64,000 nt of DNA from an uncultured Chloroflexales bacterium (GTDB taxonomy: Bacteria; Chloroflexota; Chloroflexia; Chloroflexales; Chloroflexaceae). The translations under genes and the position numbers were made by a program. Location: contig CALGUG010000055.1 of NCBI GenBank assembly GCA_937902315.1, positions 124,001-188,000 of the forward strand, read 5' to 3'. Under the pieces are notes generated by a model that ran no database searches, was not told the origin of the DNA, and saw only the letters and a list, made by a program, of their open reading frames with translations. Position 1 is the first letter of the stretch; the number at the start of each line of letters is the position of its first letter. Shown one piece after another: positions 59,029-64,000 of the stretch.

Positions 59029-59393
59029 AGAGTTGGGTGTTAGACGAGATTGGTAGATGCCAGAAAATAGAGATCGAAGCATATGGAACGATTTTGCGCG
59101 TTCTTATCGATTGGCTAATCGCTTACCGTTTGCGGCACTCTCTGAACTTGCTAGATAGGGATAGCTCGCGTATACTTAGTGTTACATCTAGAGGGTATGA
59201 AGAAGTGAATATCTCGATTTTCTGGCAGCTTAGCTCTAGCTGTTAGGTGAATCGCACCTGCTTTTTGGCAGAAAGATTTTACAAGTACACAAATTATTAT
59301 TCTTTAAAATGAATTGTGCTCAAAAGACTTGTAAGATCTTTTAAGATATTCAGCAGCTTCGTATATCGCGACCAGCATTGTGGAGTACCTCTC

Positions 59394-60638
59394 ATGTCTT
59401 ACACGCTTCTTCGTAACGGAACCCTGATCGACGGCCTTGGTGGAGAGCCGGTAGCTAATGCTGCTGTGCTGATTAAAGATAATAAGATCGAGGCCGTTGG
59501 CCCGATTTCTTCTATTAAGCTGCCCAATGAGCCGATCAACGAGATCGACGTCAACGGCGGCACCATTATGCCCGGCTTTATCGACACCCACGTCCACGTG
59601 ATGCTCGAGAACCCCAACATGTTTGAGGTTATCAACGAGCCCTTCTCGATGCGCTTCTATCGCGCCGCTACCTACCTCAAGCGCACCTTGGATGTGGGTA
59701 TCACCAGCGTGCGCGATGCTGGCGGTGCCGATGCTGGCGTCAAGATGGCTGTCGAGACCGGGTTGATCCCCGGCCCGCGTATGCAGATCAGCATCACGGC
59801 GCTCTCGATTACGGGCGGTCACGGCGATGGCTGGACGCTTTCGGGCCAGACCGTCGACCTCTTTGCGCCCTATCCCGGCGTGCCCTACTCGATCTGCGAT
59901 GGTGTCGATGAAGTGCGCCGCCGTGTGCGCGAGGTGCTGCGCGCTGGCGCCGATGTGATCAAGATCTGCTCGACCGGCGGTGTGCTTAGCCCGACCGACC
60001 ACCCCGAGTTCACGCAGTTCTCGCCCGAAGAACTGGACGTGATCGTGCGCGAAGCTGCCTACCGCCGCGGCACCAAGGTGATGTCGCACGCTCAAGGCAC
60101 CGAAGGTATCAAGACCGCTATTCGCGCCGGCGTTCACTCGATCGAGCACGGCATCTATCTCGACGATGAGGCGATCGAACTGATGCTTGCCAACGGCACC
60201 TACTTGGTTCCGACCCTGCTGGCTCCGGTCGCCGTTCTGGAGATCGGTCTCAAGGGTGGCATGCCCGACTATGGCGTGCGCAAGGCCGAGGAGTCGATCC
60301 AGGCTCACAAAGAGAGCATCCGACGCGCCCACGCCGCAGGCGTTAAGATCGCCATGGGTACCGATGCTGGCGTTATGCCGCACGGCACTAACCTGCGCGA
60401 GCTCGGCCTGATGGTCGATATCGGTATGACCCCTATGGAAGCGCTGGTCGCTACCACCCGCGTGGCTGCTGAGTGTATGGGCTGGCAGGACAAGGTCGGC
60501 ACCTTGGAGGTTGGCAAGCTGGCCGACATCGTGGTGAGCAAGACCGATCCGCTGGCCGATATCCGCTCGCTCGAAGATGCCAACAACATCGCCCTGGTTG
60601 TCAAAGACGGCGCAGTTGTCAAGGATCGCCGCTCCTAA
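59394..60638 (+). CDS. Amidohydrolase (imidazolonepropionase/prolidase-like)
   Basis: A 414-residue metal-dependent hydrolase of the amidohydrolase superfamily. The metal ligands are HVH (His 66 and 68 in PGFIDTHVHVM), the bridging Lys in ADVIKICSTGG, His in VMSHAQGTEG and IEHGIYLDDEA, and Asp in MGTDAGVMPHG. GTLIDGLGGEPVANAAVLIK and KLADIVVSKTDPLADI are the flanking composite-domain strands. The group includes Xaa-Pro dipeptidases and carboxypeptidase-like Sgx enzymes that split acyl-amino acids or dipeptides. TGGAG is 9 bases before ATG 59394. Codon use is notably clean and GC-rich compared with neighbours, suggesting good expression. No signal peptide. Confidence 0.92.
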   Translation: MSYTLLRNGTLIDGLGGEPVANAAVLIKDNKIEAVGPISSIKLPNEPINEIDVNGGTIMPGFIDTHVHVMLENPNMFEVINEPFSMRFYRAATYLKRTLDVGITSVRDAGGADAGVKMAVETGLIPGPRMQISITALSITGGHGDGWTLSGQTVDLFAPYPGVPYSICDGVDEVRRRVREVLRAGADVIKICSTGGVLSPTDHPEFTQFSPEELDVIVREAAYRRGTKVMSHAQGTEGIKTAIRAGVHSIEHGIYLDDEAIELMLANGTYLVPTLLAPVAVLEIGLKGGMPDYGVRKAEESIQAHKESIRRAHAAGVKIAMGTDAGVMPHGTNLRELGLMVDIGMTPMEALVATTRVAAECMGWQDKVGTLEVGKLADIVVSKTDPLADIRSLEDANNIALVVKDGAVVKDRRS

Positions 60639-60688
60639 TTTCGGGCGATCAAAAGCAGTTTGAGCCTTTTGGAAGCGTACAAACCACG

Positions 60689-60716
60689 AGGGGCCATGCC
60701 GATCGGTGTGGCCCCT
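60689..60716 (+). terminator. Terminator after the amidohydrolase
   Basis: 8-base stem AGGGGCCA (60689-60696) / TGGCCCCT (60709-60716) with ATGCC/GGTGT in the loop partly pairing; followed by TGTTGTTG. Confidence 0.6.
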
Positions 60717-60797
60717 TGTTGTTGGCCTAAAAATCGCTGTGACTCTAGCATGAACGCAAATCGGAATCGCCGAATCGATGATAGAAAGTAGACACGT

Positions 60798-61415
60798 ATG
60801 AAAATTCTTCTGTTAGGAGCGACAGGTGGAGTTGGCAAGCAACTGTTGCAACAGGCCCTTGAGCATGGCGACGAGGTGACCGCTTTTGTGCGCGATCCAG
60901 CTAAGTTGACCTTGAGCCATGCGAACCTCAAGGTTGTGCAGGGCGATGTCTTCAACAAAGACGATGTGATGCAAGCCATGACGGGTCAAGAGGCGGTCGC
61001 TTCCTGTTTGAACACCTCGCGCGGCATTCACGAATCCGATGAGCTGGAGCGTATGTTCGCCAATGTGGTGCCCGCCATGCTGGCTCACGGTGTCAAGCGG
61101 ATCGTCTACTGCGCCTCGGCGGGCATCTACAACGAGATCCCGGGCGAAATGGGCAAGCAGGTGATGTTTATGCTGCGCCACCCCTTGCACGATCACGCGC
61201 AGGCGGTCGCCGCTATCAAAGCTGCTGGCCTCGACTATACCATCGCTCGCCCGCTCGGTTTGATCGATGCCCCGCTGACCGGCCAGTATCAAGAGGTGCT
61301 CGAAGGCGTGCCAAGCAACGGCAATACCATCGCACGCGCCGATGTCGCCCACTTTATGCTCAAAGCCCTTCACGACGATAGCTATATCGGCACCTCGCCC
61401 GCGTTAGCGAACTAA
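60798..61415 (+). CDS. NAD(P)H-binding SDR-like protein (atypical, NmrA-like)
   Basis: A 205-residue atypical SDR. KILLLGATGGVGKQLLQQAL (about 2-21) is the Rossmann motif, VRDPAKL is the NADP-favouring turn after the second strand, KVVQGDVFNKDDVMQAMTGQ (about 45-64) the third, and VKRIVYCASAGIYN the fourth. It lacks the YxxxK pair of active SDRs. Related proteins (NAD(P)H-binding, PF13460 type) are quinone- or flavin-linked reductases or redox sensors. Only a weak ribosome-binding site (GAAAG) precedes the ATG. Confidence 0.85.
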   Translation: MKILLLGATGGVGKQLLQQALEHGDEVTAFVRDPAKLTLSHANLKVVQGDVFNKDDVMQAMTGQEAVASCLNTSRGIHESDELERMFANVVPAMLAHGVKRIVYCASAGIYNEIPGEMGKQVMFMLRHPLHDHAQAVAAIKAAGLDYTIARPLGLIDAPLTGQYQEVLEGVPSNGNTIARADVAHFMLKALHDDSYIGTSPALAN

Positions 61416-61471
61416 AAGGCGATCTGCGTTCAGGCGGCGGCTTCGCCCTAAGTGCCGCAAGCCAAAAGAGA

Positions 61472-61503
61472 GGGAGATTTTGCGTTGTTGTGCGAAATCT
61501 CCC
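61472..61503 (+). terminator. Terminator after the SDR-like gene
   Basis: 12-pair stem GGGAGATTTTGC (61472-61483) / GCGAAATCTCCC (61492-61503) with one G-U. Its arms resemble those at 33852 and 34066. Confidence 0.7.
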
Positions 61504-61588
61504 ATACTCAAAAGCATTTCCATTCAGCCCAAAAGTGATCCACCATCCAAGCCGTTCAAGGACATCAGCTTAACACCTTCACTGCTCA

Positions 61589-61656
61589 GGCGGCGAGCTC
61601 TCTCCCTTCCATTCAGTCCTTGGCGCGTCCGCCTACGGCTACCAACATCCCGACCA
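61589..61656 (+). repeat. Solo end of the GCGTCCGCC long-inverted-repeat family
   Basis: GGCGGCGAGCTCTCTCCCTT, CCATTCAGTCCTTGGCGCGT and CCGCCTACGGCTACCAACAT, ending CCCGACCA. Almost the same as the copy at 51047. Confidence 0.9.
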
Positions 61657-61787
61657 CCCATTGATGGGCTAGCTGCCTGTATCGAAAGACCACTCCCAAT
61701 GCGACGACACCAACAGATCTCCGATACCGTGCCCACTGTTTTTGCTTGTGTTAGATCGTATGCTTATTGCAATATGAGGAGTTCGCC

Positions 61788-62204
61788 ATGCAGAGTTCAG
61801 CTCTACGTCATTTAGCGCGAATCGTGCTTGGCCTGATCTTGCTCGTTGCCGGAATCGGCCATTTAAGCTTTGCGCGCCAAGAATTTCAGGCTCAAGTGCC
61901 CGATTGGCTGCCCCTAGACAAAGATACCACGGTTGTGCTCTCCGGCTATGTCGAGATCCTGCTGGGTGCGCTTCTGCTGCTGACGCCCAAGCGCTATCGC
62001 CCGAAGCTGGGCCTGCTGGTCGCCCTCTTCTTTATCGCAGTCTTTCCTGGCAATCTCTCGCAGTACCTCAACCAACGCGATGGCTTTGGCCTGAACAGCG
62101 ATACGTCGCGCCTGATTCGGCTCTTCTTTCAACCAGTTTTGGTCTATTGGGCCTATACAAGCACCCGGATCCCGATGCCTAAGCATAGCCATTTGGATAA
62201 GTGA
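61788..62204 (+). CDS. DoxX-family membrane protein
   Basis: A 138-residue protein with four membrane segments: IVLGLILLVAGIGHLSFARQ, the loop with FQAQVPDWLP, VVLSGYVEILLGALLLLTP, LGLLVALFFIAVFPGNLSQY and a last VLVYWAYT. The GHLSFAR-FQAQVPDWLP and VEILLGALLLL patterns are typical of DoxX-like proteins. GAGGAG precedes ATG 61788 by 7 bases, deciding the start. The family takes part in membrane redox or stress systems, but the role here is unknown. Confidence 0.88.
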   Translation: MQSSALRHLARIVLGLILLVAGIGHLSFARQEFQAQVPDWLPLDKDTTVVLSGYVEILLGALLLLTPKRYRPKLGLLVALFFIAVFPGNLSQYLNQRDGFGLNSDTSRLIRLFFQPVLVYWAYTSTRIPMPKHSHLDK

Positions 62205-62360
62205 GTAATGGGCTGATACGCTAACAATTGTCTGTTCTAGAGCAACGAGCGAAGTTTTGCACTTTTACTCTCTATTTACAGCCAAAGACTCTATAAAAGC
62301 AAGATCGCTCTATGCTATCTTGGTTGAGTGGCAAAGATTGCTAGAAGCGAGGTGAAAGCG

Positions 62361-62690
62361 ATGAGCGAGCTAGTTTACGCTAATCAGGCCGAAATCTTTA
62401 TTGCTCAGCGAGCCGATATCAACGATGCGATCCGGGCGGCTTTTGGTGCAAAAGGGTTGATTTTGACTGAACAAGAGCTTGATCCCAGCTTTTTCGATCT
62501 TCGTACAGGTTTAGCTGGTGAGCTGTTCCAAAAAGCGGTCAACTACCATATTAAGATCGCATTGGTAGTGCCCGAACCCGCCAAATATGGCGATCGCTTT
62601 AAAGAGTTGGCCTACGAGCATCAAGAGGATAACCAAGTGCGCATCGTGCCCAGCATCGAGCAAGCCGAGGCCTGGCTGTTGGCAGCCTAA
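62361..62690 (+). CDS. DUF4180-like small protein
   Basis: A 109-residue soluble protein with SFFDLRTGLAGELFQKAVNY (about residues 43-62), the signature I associate with DUF4180, and an end IVPSIEQAEAWLLAA. ATG 62361 is preceded by GAGGTGAAAG; the earlier Met in frame has no such site. Function of the family is not known to me; it is often found beside regulators or resistance genes. Here it stands alone. The short convergent gap of 29 bases to the NACHT gene holds no terminator. Confidence 0.8.
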   Translation: MSELVYANQAEIFIAQRADINDAIRAAFGAKGLILTEQELDPSFFDLRTGLAGELFQKAVNYHIKIALVVPEPAKYGDRFKELAYEHQEDNQVRIVPSIEQAEAWLLAA

Positions 62691-62719
62691 GCACCACCTT
62701 GCCGAATGTTTTAGTGGGT

Positions 62720-64000
62720 TTAGGCTGGGCTGACTTCTGTCTGTTGGCTTGGCGTTCTGCTTGTTTGAGAGGGGCCGCGCTCGTTTTGGTGTAAACGAGC
62801 GATTGTGCGCTGAATCAGTTCGTGTTGAAAACGATAGCTGCCTTCGGCGCGTATCAATAGCTTGTGCTTGTGAGCAAGCTCGAGCCAAGCTATAAGCCGT
62901 AACGGTGCTGGTGTGCTTAGCGTTAGCATACAGCGCACAAGGTAGTGCTGCAGATAGGCTAGGCCGCCGTAGCGCAGCATACCAGCAAAAAACCCGATCA
63001 GTCCGCCTGCAACAAGCCCTACAATGGTTCCGCTCACTAGCCCGATCAGCCAGCCATAGGCCAAAGCGATCACGACCCCAGAGAGCAGTCCAAGCCAGAA
63101 GCCGTTGAAGAGGCCAAAGATCAGCCATGCCAACAGTGCATTACGTCCCGAGTTGATAATCCTTTGGTTTGGCAAACGTATATCTGGCGCCTGCTCTTTG
63201 ATCAAGCCATGGGGTATCAGCATAATCAGGCCTATGAAGAGGCCAGCACTTATTCCTAAACCAAGAGCCTGCAATAGCGGCAGAAAGCTCAGAAAGACAA
63301 TACTTGCCAGCAAGCCTGTTATCGCCCCAGCTTTGAGCGCGGTCGAGATCTCCAGACGAAGCGCGCGCCACGACCAATCGAGCCGCTCTGTGACCAAGCT
63401 ATCTTCAAGCTCGAGTCTCACCCAAAGCACGATTCCAAGCGCTATTCCCGCGCCAAATAAGGTCCAACTGAAGTTGATCCAAATGCCTAACAGCCCGACC
63501 AAAAGGTAGACCAAGCCAATCGCGCTTAGACCCATAAGGCTGAAGATCAGCATTTTGAGCCCGAGAAAGGCCATTTGCCATGCCTTCGAAGGCAACCACG
63601 AGCTATCCAGCTTTTCAAGGTAAAAATGCTGTTGATTGCCCTGTTTGAACATCGCAGCAGCTAGCCAGCCTAAAAAAGCCTGCATCTCCTCGATTGGATG
63701 TTCTCTGGTGTGGGCCTTCTTGAAACGCTTTTGAATATACGTTTCCAGAAGCTCTTGGCTGATATCGCGCCCAGCAAAGCTGATCGATTGGTTTAGCTTG
63801 TGGTCGTTGTACTCTGTGACCAGAATGTGCAAAAAGAGCGGGCTTTGAGCGATTGTTTGCAGCTTCGCTTGGCGATCCAGCATCTCTAGCAATTGCGTGC
63901 AGGCTTGATCGCGAAGGTAAGCTTGTATTTCAGCGTAATCTAACGCTTGAATATGGACTTCGCCATACAGTTGAAGTTCGGGCAGAGCACGATACTCATC
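62720..64000 (-). CDS. NACHT ATPase with transmembrane tail, 3' part only
   Basis: The frame is open to the window edge; the first visible codons encode DEYRALPELQLYGEVHIQAL, then DYAEIQAYLRDQACTQLLEM and AKLQTIAQSPLFLHILVTEY, the end of a NACHT/STAND nucleotide-binding domain (sensor and winged-helix part). A transmembrane module follows with about eight hydrophobic segments in two sets (FLGLKMLIFSLMGLSAIGLV to GIALGIVLWVRLE, and AGAITGLLASIVFLSFLPLL to GTIVGLVAGGLIGFFAGMLR). The C-terminal tail (IAWLELAHKHKLLIRAEGSY, FQHELIQRTIARL) is soluble. The order is that of the TM-NACHT proteins common in multicellular bacteria, some of which act in immunity or signalling. Glycine-rich membrane part is notable. 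The ATPase core is outside the window. Confidence 0.85.
   Translation of the reverse strand, partial: DEYRALPELQLYGEVHIQALDYAEIQAYLRDQACTQLLEMLDRQAKLQTIAQSPLFLHILVTEYNDHKLNQSISFAGRDISQELLETYIQKRFKKAHTREHPIEEMQAFLGWLAAAMFKQGNQQHFYLEKLDSSWLPSKAWQMAFLGLKMLIFSLMGLSAIGLVYLLVGLLGIWINFSWTLFGAGIALGIVLWVRLELEDSLVTERLDWSWRALRLEISTALKAGAITGLLASIVFLSFLPLLQALGLGISAGLFIGLIMLIPHGLIKEQAPDIRLPNQRIINSGRNALLAWLIFGLFNGFWLGLLSGVVIALAYGWLIGLVSGTIVGLVAGGLIGFFAGMLRYGGLAYLQHYLVRCMLTLSTPAPLRLIAWLELAHKHKLLIRAEGSYRFQHELIQRTIARLHQNERGPSQTSRTPSQQTEVSPA

Noticed and set aside
59304..60383. 359-codon minus-strand frame opposite the amidohydrolase
   Set aside because: Shadow of the coding strand; metal ligands and start are clear on the plus strand.
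1..64000. Prophage, plasmid, integrative element or rRNA in the window
   Set aside because: No integrase, phage structural, replication or conjugation gene, and no rRNA sequence was recognised.

Overview
The window looks like chromosomal DNA of a free-living, heterotrophic bacterium, most likely a member of the Chloroflexota (class Chloroflexia). I infer this from the gene style rather than from a marker gene: RsbR-type STAS proteins in clusters, a MalT/LAL-type LuxR regulator with a long helical-repeat middle, a membrane-anchored NACHT ATPase, many DinB-like proteins, lipoprotein solute-binding proteins standing alone, and a mid-50s G+C feel with AT-rich spacers. There is no phage, plasmid, rRNA, intact tRNA or CRISPR array. 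Genes are mostly single transcription units in mixed orientation, separated by 100-1100 bp spacers full of small dispersed repeats.

Layout. 1-7.4 kb: lipid kinase, stand-alone trpB, a wrecked VWA lipoprotein, a metallo-beta-lactamase-fold hydrolase, a wrecked DrrA/DrrB ABC transporter with its TetR regulator, and a HAD phosphatase. 7.5-14.4 kb: a double-MerR regulator divergent from a three-gene ABC-2 exporter, a cytochrome P450, a DUF1152 remnant and an APH-fold kinase. 14.9-20.6 kb: an orphan SsuA/NrtA-like binding protein, an unknown membrane protein with a sequestered ribosome-binding site, a DinB protein, and a two-gene operon of a PLP trans-sulfuration-type enzyme with a saccharopine-dehydrogenase-like protein. 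21.2-29.3 kb: LAL regulator, methyltransferase, galactonate-dehydratase-like enolase-superfamily enzyme, Cof-type phosphatase and a solute-binding lipoprotein. 29.8-33.8 kb: three STAS-domain proteins of stressosome type. 34.3-44.8 kb: a voltage-gated-type ion channel with a zinc ribbon, mutS, a GT-C glycosyltransferase, and leuS behind a 32-codon leader ORF. 45-64 kb: a probable pseudokinase, alpha/beta hydrolase, DsbA-like lipoprotein, several unknowns, an SDR/AraC pair, a UDG-linked radical SAM protein behind a LexA-like operator, EamA exporter, DinB-like and DHFR-like proteins, an amidohydrolase, a DoxX protein, a DUF4180 protein, and the 3' part of a NACHT-transmembrane gene cut by the window edge.

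Three threads stand out. First, repeat families: 20 copies of a GCGTCCGCC-centred end sequence, six of which bound three composite elements of 0.43-0.65 kb with ~55 bp terminal inverted repeats (26.6, 38.8 and 58.4 kb), plus a second miniature inverted-repeat family with ATACCAAATCCG ends. Second, three genes (VWA lipoprotein, DrrAB, DUF1152) that keep a start or an end but have lost their middles. Third, RNA-level control signals: an anti-Shine-Dalgarno helix before the gene at 16387 and a leader ORF whose ribosome-binding site can pair with sequence just before leuS.

No single obvious new multi-gene defence or metabolic system is visible; the strongest candidates for something undescribed are the composite repeat elements, the leuS leader and the sequestered start at 16387. 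All family assignments are from motif recognition by eye, without database search.
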